Shown here in pieces: positions 27,083-37,704 of a stretch of 64,000 nt of DNA. The stretch is from contig NZ_CP081848.1 of assembly GCF_018982885.2 (NCBI RefSeq), forward strand, positions 2,790,001-2,854,000, written 5' to 3'. The translations under genes and the position numbers were made by a program. Position 1 is the stretch's first letter. The number at the start of each line of letters is the position of its first letter. The notes beneath the pieces were generated by a model. The model was not told the origin of the DNA, did no database searches, and saw only the letters and a list, made by a program, of their open reading frames with translations. This DNA comes from Polymorphobacter megasporae (GTDB taxonomy: Bacteria > Pseudomonadota > Alphaproteobacteria > Sphingomonadales > Sphingomonadaceae).

Positions 27083-28075
27083 ATGACCGAGACGACGCGA
27101 ACCGACTGGACCCGTGCCGAGGCCGCCGCGCTGTTCGACCTGCCGTTTGCCGACCTGATGTGGCGCGCGCAGAATGTCCACCGCGCCAACTTCGCGGCGA
27201 ACGAGGTCCAGTTCAGCACATTGCTGTCGATCAAGACCGGCGGCTGCCCCGAGGACTGCGGTTATTGCAGCCAGTCGGCGAAGTGGGGGACGGGGGTCAA
27301 GGCGGAGAAATTGATCGACGTCGCGGCGGTGCTCGACACCGCGCGCGCGGCAAAGGAGGCGGGGGCGCAGCGTTTCTGCATGGGCGCGGCGTGGCGCAAT
27401 CCCGCCGACCGGCACATCCCGGCGCTCGTCGAAATGGTCGAGGGCGTCCGCGCGATGGGGCTCGAGACGTGCATGACGCTTGGGATGCTGAGCGACCCGC
27501 AGGCCGAGGCGCTCGCTGGCGCTGGGCTCGATTACTACAACCACAACCTCGACACCTCGCCCGAGCATTATCCCGAGATCATCACGACGCGGACGTACGA
27601 CGACCGGCTCGATACGCTGGCGCGGGTCCGCGCGGCGGGGATGAACGTCTGCTGCGGCGGGATCATCGGCATGGGCGAAAGCCGCAGCGACCGGATCGGG
27701 CTGCTCGTCGCGCTGGCGACGCTGCCCGAGCATCCGCAGAGCGTGCCGATCAACGCGCTGGTACCGATCGCGGGCACGCCGCGCGGCGACGCGATGCTGG
27801 TCGGAGAGAAGCCCGCGATCGACGGCCTCGAGTTCGTCCGCACGATCGCGGTCGCGCGGATCATGATGCCGCGGTCGGTCGTGCGGCTGTCGGCGGGGCG
27901 CGAAGCGATGTCCGACGAGACGCAGGCGTTGTGCTTGCTCGCGGGGGCGAACTCGCTGTTCGTCGGCAACCGGCTGCTGACGACATCGAACCCCGAGGCT
28001 GACCGTGACGCGGTGCTGTTTGCGCGGCTCGGGGTCGTGCCGATGGCGATGGAGCGCGCGAGCGAGTTTGCCTAG
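27083..28075 (+). CDS. bioB: Biotin synthase
   Basis: Radical-SAM enzyme inserting sulfur into dethiobiotin, the last step of biotin synthesis. The SAM-cluster cysteines are in [10 protein letters not shown]; further family motifs are [24 protein letters not shown] and the [2Fe-2S]-ligand Arg region [16 protein letters not shown] 27083 has GGAG six bases upstream and is preferred to the longer frame from 27041. The gene is isolated from other bio genes. Its TAG overlaps the stop of the convergent toxin-like gene within CTAG. Confidence 0.97.
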   Translation: MTETTRTDWTRAEAAALFDLPFADLMWRAQNVHRANFAANEVQFSTLLSIKTGGCPEDCGYCSQSAKWGTGVKAEKLIDVAAVLDTARAAKEAGAQRFCMGAAWRNPADRHIPALVEMVEGVRAMGLETCMTLGMLSDPQAEALAGAGLDYYNHNLDTSPEHYPEIITTRTYDDRLDTLARVRAAGMNVCCGGIIGMGESRSDRIGLLVALATLPEHPQSVPINALVPIAGTPRGDAMLVGEKPAIDGLEFVRTIAVARIMMPRSVVRLSAGREAMSDETQALCLLAGANSLFVGNRLLTTSNPEADRDAVLFARLGVVPMAMERASEFA

Positions 28076-28782
28076 AGCCGCGTGATTGGGCCCGGGTGAA
28101 TCTTGAAGGCACCCGCCAGCGTCGCAAACACGTCCATGCTCAACTGCGAGTAGAGCGACCACGATCCGGCGCGCCGGACGCCGATGACGTTCGCGTGGCC
28201 CGGATATTCGCTTCGTCCGAAGGTGCGGAGCGGGTCGGTCGGCGCTGCAGCGAAGCGTCCACCAGTAATCAGCCGGTTCTGCAAGGCAATCGCGGCGATG
28301 CCGGTGCGCGGCCTAACGTGGGTAGTCCACAGGTTGGCACCATGTGTCGACCAGCAGAAGCAGCATCCCGACAATTGTCCGGTGAACATCAGCCCGTCGC
28401 CGCTGGCGTCGAGCAAAAAGTAGGGCATAGCCGAGACATCTCCTTGAAGATCAAGGATGCCGACGTCGACGGCATCGTAATTTACCATCGGCACGACATG
28501 GGCGGACAAGATTGTTGCTCCATTGACGGAGACGCCGGGCTGGATCATCCAGCTGGAAATTTCGCGCTGATGCCCGAACAGTCCTGGCCGCGTTGCCCCA
28601 AGGTGGCCGGTGACGGCGCCCTGGATAGGCGGCATATCGCCGTCGCGCTTGTTGATGTTGAACTGCTGAAGGTTTGCCGCATTTTGGCTCGGAGCGTTTC
28701 CGCCGGCGCAATTGATCGGATAATATTTGAGAAACTCGGCAGGGCTGGTGAGCAACTTCGTCCGCGCGTCAGCACTGTCCAT
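28072..28782 (-). CDS. Putative LSGC-motif (CNF1/BLF1-type) deamidase-like protein
   Basis: A 236-residue protein with no signal peptide. Residues 134-140 read T-G-Q-L-S-G-C and H155 follows 15 residues after C140. Known family facts: the glutamine deamidase toxins CNF1 (C866, H881, also 15 apart) and BLF1 (T88, C94, H106) use this LSGC motif, and the BLF1 Thr lies six residues before its Cys, as T134 does here. Preceding strands ([34 protein letters not shown]) look like the beta-sandwich that presents this Cys. The substrate is unknown. AGGGGG lies upstream of ATG 28782. It is separated from the upstream flagellin gene by a terminator, so it is probably transcribed alone. Confidence covers the gene being real; the enzyme assignment is moderate. 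Confidence 0.8.
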   Translation of the reverse strand: MDSADARTKLLTSPAEFLKYYPINCAGGNAPSQNAANLQQFNINKRDGDMPPIQGAVTGHLGATRPGLFGHQREISSWMIQPGVSVNGATILSAHVVPMVNYDAVDVGILDLQGDVSAMPYFLLDASGDGLMFTGQLSGCCFCWSTHGANLWTTHVRPRTGIAAIALQNRLITGGRFAAAPTDPLRTFGRSEYPGHANVIGVRRAGSWSLYSQLSMDVFATLAGAFKIHPGPITRL

Positions 28783-28853
28783 GACCGATCCCCCTGTAGC
28801 GTCCCTAGGCCGAAGTCGTTACGGCATCGTAAAGCACTTTGAAGCAAGGCCCA

Positions 28854-28892
28854 GAAAATAAGGTGCCCGACGGAAGGGGTCCCGCCGGGCAC
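28854..28892 (-). terminator. Intrinsic terminator downstream of flagellin
   Basis: On the minus strand an 11-bp stem GTGCCCGGCGG/CCGTCGGGCAC (one G-T pair) with an 8-base loop is followed by CTTATTTTC. It starts 26 bases after the flagellin stop codon and separates it from the LSGC gene. Confidence 0.85.
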
Positions 28893-28918
28893 GATCGCTC
28901 CGGTCTCTTCGCTCGGCG

Positions 28919-31105
28919 TTACTGCAGCAGTGTCATCACCTGCTGCTGCGAGTGGTTCGCCTGTGCCAGCATTGCCTGCGCCGCCTGCGACAGGACCTGG
29001 TTCTTCGCGAGGTCGGTCGTTTCTGCCGAGAAGTCGGCGTCGACGATCCGGCTGCGCGACGAGACGAGGTTGGTCGAGGTCGAGGTCAGGTTGTTGACCG
29101 TCGCCTCGAGCCGGTTCTGCACCGCGCCGAGGTTGGCGCGGTCGAGCGACACCGACGATAGCGCCGAATCGATCGTATCGAGCGCGGCGTTGGCCCCGTC
29201 GGCGCTCGACAAGTCGATGTCGGCGATCTTCATCCCGCCCTTGTCGGCGCCGTAGCTATTGCCCTCGAAGCCGAGCTTGGTGAAGTTCGACGCCGCGCCG
29301 AAGCCGAGCGAGCCGGTGGCGACGTCGATGGTCTTCGACGAGCTCAGCGACACCGTCGAGTAAGCGGTCGACACGGTGCCGGTCGCGGGAGCCGTCGGGT
29401 CGGTGATCGCGGCGACGGTGTAGGCGGTGGCTGTGCCGCGAACCGTGACGCCGCCGAGGCCGAAGTTGGCCGCCGCGCCTTCGTCGGAGTCGACCGAGAT
29501 GCTGATGTTGCGTCCGTCCGCCGCGGTCAGCGCCAGCCCGCCCTTGCCGTTGTCGCTCGCCGCGACCCCGGTCAGGCCGGTGTATTTGTTGATCTCCTTC
29601 GCCACCGTGTCGCGCGTTGCCTGCTGCGAGACGCCGGCGGTGAGGTCGACGTCGATCTGGACGCCGTTGATCGCGATCGTCGCGGTTGCACTGGCGGCGA
29701 TCACCGACGTCGTCGTGCCGTCGAGGGTCAGCGCATTGGCCTTGGCGGTGACCCCGGTCGCCGCGGTCGCCGCATTGATCGCGGCGGCGATGGCGATCGC
29801 GCTGCCCGCCTTCTTGCTCGTGTCGGCAAGTTCGTTCGACGCCGTGTCGTCGCTGGCGGCGGCGGCGCGGATGGCGACGCCGTTGATCGTCAAATCGCCC
29901 GAGTTGAGGGTCGAGGCACCAGCGACGGTCGCGGCGACGGCGCGCGCGTCGCTGCTCACCGACGAGACGCCGCGCTCATACGAGCCGAGCGCAAGCCCCG
30001 AGTGGCTCAACTGGCCTGCCGAGGTCGAGCCGATGACGACCGGGGCACCGTTCTGCGAGATGAGCGAGATGCTCGCCGACTGCGCGCCGACCTTCACGCC
30101 CGAGGCGGCGGCGGTAAGGCCGGTGACCGAGGCGACGATGTTGCGCCCATCGGCGGCCTCGAGGCGGATGCCGGCTGTGTCGTCGCCGGTGTCGATCGCG
30201 CGGACCCCGGTCTGCCCGGTCATCAGGTTGATCGCATTGGCGACGAGGGTCCGGCTGGCGGCGGCGTCGATCGTCGTGGTGACCGCGGCGGTGGTCTGGC
30301 CGTTGATCGTGATCGTGCCGGTCGTTGCGGCGGCCGTCATCGCGGTCCCGGTCATCACCGTCTTGCCGACGACGGCGGAGACCCCGGTGTCAGCGGTCGA
30401 GCGGTTGATCGCGGCGGCCTTGGCGAGCCCGCTGGCGGCCTTTTCGCTCGATGACACGCTGTCGTCGTCGGCGGACGATGCGCCGATCGTGACGCCGTTG
30501 ATCGTCAGGTCGCCGGTCTTGAGCGACTCGTTGGCGGTGAGGTTGGCGGCGGTCGCCTGGAACGCGCCGGTCGCGCTGAGCGCGGCGCTGGCGCCGGTGC
30601 CGAGATCGCTGGTCCGGGCCGAACCGATGCCGAACTTGACTGTTTCGCCGGCGCGGCTGCCGGTCTGGAGGGTCAGCTGCTTGGCCGATCCGTCGAGCAG
30701 CTTGATGCCGTTGAAGTTGGTCGTCTTGCCGATGTTGTCGATTTCGCTGGTGAGCTGCTTGACCTCAGCCTGCATCGCCTTGCGGTCGTCAGCGGTGACC
30801 GTGCCCGTCGCGGCCTGGACCGACAGTTCGCGCATCCGCTGGAGCATATTGGTGACTTCGCCCATCGCGCTTTCCGCCGTCTGCGCGAGGCTCATGCCGT
30901 CGTTGGCGTTGCGCGTCGCGACCGCGAGGCCGCGGACGTCGGCGGTCATTCGCTGCGAGATGGCGAGGCCGGCGGCGTCGTCCTTCGCGCTGTTGATCCG
31001 CTGCCCGGTCGACAGCCGCTCCATCGCGGTCGCCATGCCGGCCTGCGCCATGCGCTGGCCCGATTGCGCGGTCAGCGCCGAAAGGTTGGTGTTGATGACG
31101 GTCAT
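28919..31105 (-). CDS. Flagellin, enlarged central region
   Basis: Filament subunit with the conserved ends intact: N-terminal D0/D1 ([34 protein letters not shown], about 1-165) and C-terminal D1/D0 ([24 protein letters not shown] to [11 protein letters not shown], about 640-728). At 728 aa it is far longer than common alphaproteobacterial flagellins, because the surface-exposed middle carries two similar units of about 205-210 residues (see repeat entry). AGGAG precedes ATG 31105. No other flagellar gene is in the window, so export and assembly genes must be elsewhere. No convincing sigma-54 or sigma-28 promoter was found by eye. Confidence 0.94.
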   Translation of the reverse strand: MTVINTNLSALTAQSGQRMAQAGMATAMERLSTGQRINSAKDDAAGLAISQRMTADVRGLAVATRNANDGMSLAQTAESAMGEVTNMLQRMRELSVQAATGTVTADDRKAMQAEVKQLTSEIDNIGKTTNFNGIKLLDGSAKQLTLQTGSRAGETVKFGIGSARTSDLGTGASAALSATGAFQATAANLTANESLKTGDLTINGVTIGASSADDDSVSSSEKAASGLAKAAAINRSTADTGVSAVVGKTVMTGTAMTAAATTGTITINGQTTAAVTTTIDAAASRTLVANAINLMTGQTGVRAIDTGDDTAGIRLEAADGRNIVASVTGLTAAASGVKVGAQSASISLISQNGAPVVIGSTSAGQLSHSGLALGSYERGVSSVSSDARAVAATVAGASTLNSGDLTINGVAIRAAAASDDTASNELADTSKKAGSAIAIAAAINAATAATGVTAKANALTLDGTTTSVIAASATATIAINGVQIDVDLTAGVSQQATRDTVAKEINKYTGLTGVAASDNGKGGLALTAADGRNISISVDSDEGAAANFGLGGVTVRGTATAYTVAAITDPTAPATGTVSTAYSTVSLSSSKTIDVATGSLGFGAASNFTKLGFEGNSYGADKGGMKIADIDLSSADGANAALDTIDSALSSVSLDRANLGAVQNRLEATVNNLTSTSTNLVSSRSRIVDADFSAETTDLAKNQVLSQAAQAMLAQANHSQQQVMTLLQ
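29336..30514 (-). repeat. Two-copy internal repeat in flagellin variable domain
   Basis: Residues about 198-380 and 403-590 repeat the same order of elements: GDLTINGV at 198 and 403, an AAIN..T..TGV segment, a second INGQ/INGV strand, IN..TG.TGV near 293-301 and 505-513, and AADGRNI at 317 and 528. These are Flagellin_IN-like units forming extra D2/D3 domains. The copies are clearly diverged, so the duplication is old. Confidence 0.8.
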
Positions 31106-31125
31106 TGGCGTCGCTCCTGTTCGAA

Positions 31126-31158
31126 GGTCCCCCGGCCACCGCTAAGGTGCGGGGGGCC
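31126..31158 (-). promoter_or_regulatory. GC-rich imperfect hairpin in flagellin leader
   Basis: Arms GGCCCCCCGCACC and GGTGGCCGGGGGACC around a short loop pair imperfectly (two bulges) and end 21 bases before the flagellin ATG. It could influence leader stability or ribosome access. Computed folding would be needed to accept it. Confidence 0.35.
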
Positions 31159-31219
31159 GATGGACCTAAGAGCGACGCTGCCCGCGACTTGTTTAATCCG
31201 CTGTGGCACAAGGCGGCCG

Positions 31220-31852
31220 ATGGACCTGACACGCCGCATCCTCAAGATCGACGCGCACCTGATAATCCTCGACAAGCCGGCGGGGCTCGCGGTCCATCCC
31301 GGGCCGCGGACACCGCACAGTCTCGAGGCGCATCTCGTCAGCTTGCGCGAAGGCTTCGTACGCTCGCCGCAGCCCGCGCACCGGCTCGACCGCGACACCA
31401 GCGGCTGCCTTGTGCTGGCGCGGCACCCGAAAGCCCTGAAGCGGCTGACGCAATTGTTCGAGGCGGGGCGGATCGGCAAGACGTACTGGGCGCTGGTCGA
31501 TGGCGCGCCCGAGGGCGGCGATACCGGCGTCGTCGACGCGCCGCTGTTCAAGGTGTCGACCGCCGCCGATGGCTGGCGGATGGTGGTCGATCCCCGCGGG
31601 AAAAGCGCGCGGACGCGGTGGCAGGTGCTCGAGCGGGGCGACCGGAGCCTGATCGCCTTTATGCCGGAAACCGGGCGGACGCATCAGGTCCGGGTCCACG
31701 CCGCCACGCTCGGCACGCCGATCATGGGCGATCCGGTGTACGGGGCAGGGCAGGGGCCGATGCTGCTCCACGCCCGCGAGGTGATGGTGCCGTACGTCGA
31801 GGGCGGGGTGCCGGTTACGGCCGTCGCACCGCTCCCCGAACACTGGCCGTAA
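31220..31852 (+). CDS. RluA family RNA pseudouridine synthase
   Basis: Isomerises uridine to pseudouridine in rRNA or tRNA. This is a short form (210 aa) comprising only the catalytic domain, with no S4 domain: LIILDKPAGLAVHPG at the start, the catalytic Asp in PAHRLDRDTSGCLVLA, GKTYWALVDG, and PETGRTHQVRVH near the end. ATG 31220 follows AAGG at six bases and starts just before the conserved region; the frame extends upstream to 31064 through the flagellin promoter region. The target position is unknown (RluA- or TruC-like). Confidence 0.92.
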   Translation: MDLTRRILKIDAHLIILDKPAGLAVHPGPRTPHSLEAHLVSLREGFVRSPQPAHRLDRDTSGCLVLARHPKALKRLTQLFEAGRIGKTYWALVDGAPEGGDTGVVDAPLFKVSTAADGWRMVVDPRGKSARTRWQVLERGDRSLIAFMPETGRTHQVRVHAATLGTPIMGDPVYGAGQGPMLLHAREVMVPYVEGGVPVTAVAPLPEHWP

Positions 31853-31877
31853 CCAGCGTCCGGGGAGAGGGGTAGGC

Positions 31878-33389
31878 TTAGGGAATGACCTCAGTAGCCT
31901 CGACCGGAGGCAGCTTGAACGAGCCGTCGAGGAACCCTGCCTTCGGCAGATACGCGCGGAAGATCAGGCGGAACGGACCCTTCGGCGACGGCAGCCAGTT
32001 GACGACGCGCTCGCCCGACGGCGCGAGCGGCTGAACGAAGATATCGTAGCCGCCGTCACGCTCGGCGCGAATTTCCGGGGTGCGGTCGCCAATGGCGAAG
32101 CGCTTCGACGGCGTGTCGACGAAGTACAGGTGGCCTGCGGCGTCCGCCTGGTACATCGTCAGCGACCAGAACGCGCCGACCGGAAGCTGCGCGGGCAGAT
32201 GGACGGTGTACGCCTTCGCCCCAGTCAGCGGCGCGCCGTCCTTGTCCTTGGTCGCGGTCAGGTAAATCGCCTCGGTCTGCGGCAGCGCGCCGAGGCCGCC
32301 AAGTGCGACGCGCGCGCGGTCGGCGTCGTCGCTTTCGCCGTAGTGGCCGATGCCCGGGCCGGGGTAGCTCCAGCCGTCGATCTCGGTGCCGGTCTTGGTC
32401 AAGCCGCCCTTGAATTCGGCACGCAAGGCCGGGAGCGACTTGGTCCACAACGCCATCGTCGCCGGACGCACCGACGTCGGATCGATCGCATCCGGGGTTA
32501 CGCCGAGCGCGCTGAGTTCGGGCCGTGTGCGGACGGTGTGCGCCAGCGGCGAACGCGCCAAAGCCTCGTCGACGACGGCGATGAACGTCGCCGCGTCGGG
32601 GACGACAACCGGCACCGCCTTGGTCGCGACCGGAGCTGCATGGTCGGCGGGAACCTCGAGCGTAAAGCCCCGGATCAGCCCCGTTGCCGCCGCCAGATCG
32701 GCCTTGCCGTCGACGAGCACCCGCACCAGCAGCCACGCATCGTTCGTCGGCGAGCGGAGCACCGTCATGTTATCCGGCGGGGTCCCGTTCCACCCCGGAC
32801 CGACGATCAGATAGCGACCGCCCTTGCCGCCGGTGCGCGTCCCGACGATCGCGACGTTGTTGGTGAACACATCCATCAGCGCCACGCTATGATACCGCTT
32901 GGGGAGCGCCGGAGCCTCGAGGATCACCGGACCGCCCGCAAGGTCGAGCCATGCGCTCGAATACAGCGTGTCGTTGTTCGGCGTCGTCACGTCGCGGGTG
33001 GTGGCATCGGCAAGAACGGTCCGCGCGTACAGCCGGTTGACCCCCGGCGCGCCCATGCTCTCGGCCTTGGCGATCTGGAGGTGGCGCGTTCGCATCATCT
33101 CGTAGAACGGGAGCGCGAAGGCGTACGCCGCGCGGAGCTGCGCGATCCCGATCGGACCGGCAGGTGCCGCTACGGCCTCTGCAGGCGGGGCTGCGGGGAT
33201 TTCTGCAGCGACGACCGGAGCGGCAGGCGCAGCGGCAACCGGAGGTGTTGGCAATGCTGCAACCGGCGCGACCGGCTGCGCAACTGTCTTGGCTTTATGC
33301 TTGCCGAACAACGGCGTGTGCTCGGTCTGCGCCAGCGCCGGGGCAGTCAGCGCGCACGCCAGGAGCAGGGTAATCGCCTTCGCCGTCAT
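31878..33389 (-). CDS. DUF1254/DUF1214 domain exported protein
   Basis: Periplasmic protein of 503 aa with a signal peptide (MTAKAITLLLACALTAPALA), an Ala/Pro-rich spacer to about residue 85, a DUF1254 domain (TPNNDTLYSSAWLDLAGGPVILEAP) and a C-terminal DUF1214 domain (WSLTMYQADAAGHLYFVDTP to FRLIFRAYLPK). The family is widespread in soil and marine bacteria, but its function is not established. ATG 33389 has GAGGAAA upstream; the frame extends to 33488. Confidence 0.9.
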   Translation of the reverse strand: MTAKAITLLLACALTAPALAQTEHTPLFGKHKAKTVAQPVAPVAALPTPPVAAAPAAPVVAAEIPAAPPAEAVAAPAGPIGIAQLRAAYAFALPFYEMMRTRHLQIAKAESMGAPGVNRLYARTVLADATTRDVTTPNNDTLYSSAWLDLAGGPVILEAPALPKRYHSVALMDVFTNNVAIVGTRTGGKGGRYLIVGPGWNGTPPDNMTVLRSPTNDAWLLVRVLVDGKADLAAATGLIRGFTLEVPADHAAPVATKAVPVVVPDAATFIAVVDEALARSPLAHTVRTRPELSALGVTPDAIDPTSVRPATMALWTKSLPALRAEFKGGLTKTGTEIDGWSYPGPGIGHYGESDDADRARVALGGLGALPQTEAIYLTATKDKDGAPLTGAKAYTVHLPAQLPVGAFWSLTMYQADAAGHLYFVDTPSKRFAIGDRTPEIRAERDGGYDIFVQPLAPSGERVVNWLPSPKGPFRLIFRAYLPKAGFLDGSFKLPPVEATEVIP

Positions 33390-33489
33390 CGTCGGGTTTC
33401 CTCGGGGAATTGTGCCCTGCCTATGCCGGGGGGTGGCAAGCGCGTCCAGCCCGGTGCAAGATCGGGTCCAACCTCTGGGGAGAGACACG

Positions 33490-34661
<1,172 letters not shown>

Positions 34662-34665
<4 letters not shown>

Positions 34666-35567
34666 GCGACTTCACCCAGATCCGCTACGCCGTCGCCGAC
34701 GGCATCGCGACGATCACGCTCGACCGGCCCGACAAGCTCAATGCGTTTACCGGCACGATGATGGCGGAGCTGATCGCCGCGTTCGACGCTGCCGATGCCG
34801 ACGACGCAGTTCGCGCGGTGATCGTGACCGGGGAGGGGCGGGCGTTCTGCGCCGGGGCCGACCTCAGCGCCGGAGCGGCGACGTTCGACTACGACAACCG
34901 CGCCGACAACCCGCGCGGGGCGTCGCCGGTCCGCGCCGACGGGTCGATCGACTATGTGCATGACGCGGTCCGCGACGGGGGCGGGCGGGTGACGCTGCGG
35001 ATATTCCAGTCGCTCAAGCCGGTGATCGCGGCGATCAACGGTCCTGCGGTCGGGATCGGCGCGACGATGCTGCTGGCGATGGATATCCGCATCGCCGCCG
35101 ACACCGCGCGCTTCGGCTTCGTCTTCGCCCGGCGCGGCATCGTCCCCGAGGCGTGTTCGTCGTGGTTCCTGCCGCGGATCGTCGGCATCGCCCAGGCGCT
35201 CGAATGGTGCTTCTCGGGACGCGTTTTCCCCGCCAGCGAAGCGCTCGCTGGACGGCTCGTCAGCAAGGTCGTCCCCGCCGCCGACCTGATCGCCGAGGCA
35301 ATGCGGATCGCTCGTGAGATCGCCGACAATACGGCGCCGGTATCGATCGCGCTGACGCGGCAGATGATGTGGCGGATGCTTGGCGCGGCGTCGCCGATGG
35401 ACGCGCACAAGATCGACAGCCGCGCGATCTACAGCCGTGGACGCTCGGGCGACGCCAAGGAAGGGGTGATGTCATTCATCGAGAAGCGACCCGCCGCTTT
35501 CCCGGAAACAGTCGCCGACGGCATGCCCGATTTCTATCCCTGGTGGGAGGAGCCGCAATACGGTTGA
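34662..35567 (+). CDS. Enoyl-CoA hydratase/isomerase (crotonase) family protein
   Basis: Crotonase-fold acyl-CoA enzyme of 301 aa. The CoA-binding and oxyanion segments are GRAFCAGADLS and INGPAVGIGATMLLAMDIRIAA, and one catalytic acid position is FVFARRGIVPEACSSW. It starts at GTG 34662 within the thiolase stop, so the two are translationally coupled and likely act in the same beta-oxidation sequence. The C-terminal FPETVADGMPDFYPWW tail is typical of the crotonases found beside this thiolase type. Confidence 0.92.
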
Positions 35568-35598
35568 CGCGCACGTCAACGTCGGCGACGGATGTGGA

Positions 35599-36525
35599 AT
35601 GAGTGAACCCGAAATTCCCGCCCCGCTGGTTGAGTTCGGCGGTGCGGTTCCGCCCGCACCGCCGTGGTTTGCCCGCGCGATCGCCGTCGAGCCCGAGCGG
35701 TCGAGGATCATCGTCCATAGCGCGGAAATCGAGATGTTGACGTGGGGCGATCGCGGCAAGCCCGGCTTGCTCCTCCTCCACGGCAACGGCGCGCACGCGG
35801 ATTGGTGGAGCTTCATCGCGCCATTTTTCGCCGCCGACTACCGCGTCGCCGCTTTCTCGTGGAGCGGAATGGGCGGCTCTGACCACCGCGCGACGTACTC
35901 GATCGACGGTTTCGTCGCCGAGATATTTGCGGTCGCCGACGCTGCAGGACTCTACGACGCCGGATTGCCGACGGTCGTTGCGCACAGCTTCGGTGGGTTT
36001 CCGATGATGGCGGCGGTCCATTCGCAGGGCGAGCGCTTCGCCGCCGCGGTCATCGTCGACACGCCGTTCCGCCCGCCCGGCGAACCCGGCGGGCGTCCGC
36101 CGAATGCGACCAACCGCCCGCACCGCATCTATCCGACGCTGACCGACGCGCTCGCCCGCTTCCGTTTCGCGCCGCCGCAGGGGTGTCCGAACCCGTTCAT
36201 CGCCGACTATATGGCGCGAAAGTCGCTCGTCGAGGTCGGCGCCAGCGACGGCGGCGGCTGGACGTGGCGCTTCGACCCGTTCCTGTGGCACCGCTTCGAA
36301 GTCGGCGATGCCCCCGCGCTGCTCGCCGATCCGCGCTGCCCGGTTGCGCTCGTCTGGGGCGAGCGGTCGATGTTGATGCCGCCGACGCGGATCGCATCGA
36401 TGCTCGCGCTGCTGCCGCCGGGGACGCCTGCGGTGGCCATCCCCGACGCCGAGCACCACGTGATGGTCGACCAGCCCTTGGCCTTTATCAGTGCCTTGCG
36501 CGGTCTTTTTGCCGGCTGGCCTTAA
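35599..36525 (+). CDS. Alpha/beta hydrolase
   Basis: Alpha/beta-fold hydrolase of 308 aa with no signal peptide. The oxyanion segment LLLLHGNGAHADWW, the nucleophile elbow VVAHSFGGFP (Ser in A-H-S-F-G), a late Asp region VWGERSMLMPP and the His of DAEHHVMVDQP are in the expected order. The substrate is unknown; neighbouring acyl-CoA genes suggest ester or thioester chemistry. The TAA overlaps the msrA stop within TTAA. Confidence 0.9.
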   Translation: MSEPEIPAPLVEFGGAVPPAPPWFARAIAVEPERSRIIVHSAEIEMLTWGDRGKPGLLLLHGNGAHADWWSFIAPFFAADYRVAAFSWSGMGGSDHRATYSIDGFVAEIFAVADAAGLYDAGLPTVVAHSFGGFPMMAAVHSQGERFAAAVIVDTPFRPPGEPGGRPPNATNRPHRIYPTLTDALARFRFAPPQGCPNPFIADYMARKSLVEVGASDGGGWTWRFDPFLWHRFEVGDAPALLADPRCPVALVWGERSMLMPPTRIASMLALLPPGTPAVAIPDAEHHVMVDQPLAFISALRGLFAGWP

Positions 36526-37184
36526 CCCTTATACTGCGCCGGGAAGAGCTTCTTGAGCGCGGCAACCTTCGGCATGTCGTTGATGACGATGTACGGGTAG
36601 GTCGGGTTTCGCGCGAGGAAGTTCTGGTGATAATCCTCGGCAGGATAGAACGACTTGCCGGTCTCGACCGTCGTCACGACCGGCGCAGGATATGCCTTCA
36701 CCCGGTTGAGCTGGGCGATATACGCCGCGGCAACCTTCGCTTGTTCGGGCGTCTGCGCGAAGATCGTGCCGCGATACTGAGTCCCGCTGTCGGGCTCCTG
36801 GTGGTTGAGCTGAGTCGGGTCGGTCGCGACCGAGAAATAGATGCGGAGCAACTGCCCGTAGCTGACCTTTGCCGGGTCGTAGGTCACGCGGACCGACTCG
36901 GCGTGGCCGGTCAGGCCGGTGCCGACGACTTCGTAATGCGCGGTCGCGGCCTTGCCGCCGGCATAGCCCGAGACGACGTTGGTCACGCCCGCGACGTGAT
37001 CGAACACGCCTTCGAGTCCCCAGAAACAGCCGCCTGCGAGAACCGCGACTGCGGTGCCCTTCGCGGCGGGGGCGTCGATGGCAGGGGCGGGGACGACACG
37101 GACGGCTTCCGATGCACCCGTGCGCTGCGTGGCGAGGGTGACGACAACGGCGGCGGCGGCAATGCCGAGAATCAAGTTTTTCAT
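36522..37184 (-). CDS. msrA: Peptide-methionine (S)-S-oxide reductase, exported
   Basis: Repairs S-methionine sulfoxide. The catalytic Cys is in AGGCFWGLEGVF; further motifs are VVSGYAGG, HYEVVGTGLTGHAESV and HQEPDSGTQYRG. An N-terminal hydrophobic segment (MKNLILGIAAAAVVVTLAT) predicts export, so the enzyme probably works in the periplasm together with the Tat-exported MsrB encoded 13 bases upstream. AAGAGGA precedes the ATG. Confidence 0.94.
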   Translation of the reverse strand: MKNLILGIAAAAVVVTLATQRTGASEAVRVVPAPAIDAPAAKGTAVAVLAGGCFWGLEGVFDHVAGVTNVVSGYAGGKAATAHYEVVGTGLTGHAESVRVTYDPAKVSYGQLLRIYFSVATDPTQLNHQEPDSGTQYRGTIFAQTPEQAKVAAAYIAQLNRVKAYPAPVVTTVETGKSFYPAEDYHQNFLARNPTYPYIVINDMPKVAALKKLFPAQYKG

Positions 37185-37197
37185 GGCTTTATCCTCT

Positions 37198-37704
37198 TCA
37201 GGCGCGGGTAGGGGCGAAGGTCATCGCGACCCCGTTCATGCAATATCGCAGTCCGGTCGGCTTCGGTCCGTCGTCGAAGACATGGCCGAGGTGACCGCCG
37301 CAACGGCGGCAATGAATCTCGGTCCGGGTCATGCCGAGCGAGCCGTCCTCGCGCTGGCGAACCGCGTTCTTCAGCGGCGCCCAGAAACTCGGCCAGCCGG
37401 TATGACTGTCGAACTTGGTCGAGCTGGCGAACGCGGGCAGCGCGCACCCGGCGCACGCGAACGTCCCGACGCGATGTTCATCGTTGAGCGGCGAGGTGAA
37501 CGGCGTCTCGGTACCTTCCTCGCGCAGCACGGCGAACGCGGCGGGAGACAGCTTCGCCTTCCATTGCGCCGGGGTCAGGTTGACCTCGAACTTCTCAGTG
37601 GTCGCGGCGCGGGCGGTGAGGCGGCCGCCGAGCAGCGACCACGCGAGCGGAGCGGCAACGGCAGCGGTGGCGAGGTTGACGAATGAACGGCGGCTAACGG
37701 GCAT
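37198..37704 (-). CDS. msrB: Peptide-methionine (R)-S-oxide reductase, Tat-exported
   Basis: MsrB with a twin-arginine leader: MPVSRRSFVNLATAAVAAPLAWSLL. The catalytic domain shows CAGC and CRRC zinc pairs, GWPSFWAP, GGHLGHVFDDGP and the catalytic Cys in RYCMNGVAMTF. ATG 37704 places the twin Arg near the N-terminus; TTG 37719 is the only longer start. With msrA downstream it forms a periplasmic repair pair for both sulfoxide epimers. Confidence 0.93.
   Translation of the reverse strand: MPVSRRSFVNLATAAVAAPLAWSLLGGRLTARAATTEKFEVNLTPAQWKAKLSPAAFAVLREEGTETPFTSPLNDEHRVGTFACAGCALPAFASSTKFDSHTGWPSFWAPLKNAVRQREDGSLGMTRTEIHCRRCGGHLGHVFDDGPKPTGLRYCMNGVAMTFAPTRA

Noticed and set aside
29336..30514. 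Flagellin repeats considered as a tandem-repeat or CRISPR-like array
   Set aside because: The repetition is at protein level with strongly diverged DNA and stays in frame; there are no short identical repeats with spacers anywhere in the window.
29427..31145. Long plus-strand frame opposite flagellin
   Set aside because: Low-complexity Val/Ala/Ser translation arising from the repetitive flagellin gene; no start signal or motif.
31200..31225. TGGCAC at 31204 considered as a sigma-54 -24 element for flagellin
   Set aside because: The required TTGC-type -12 element is not at the right distance, and the orientation faces the rluA-like gene.
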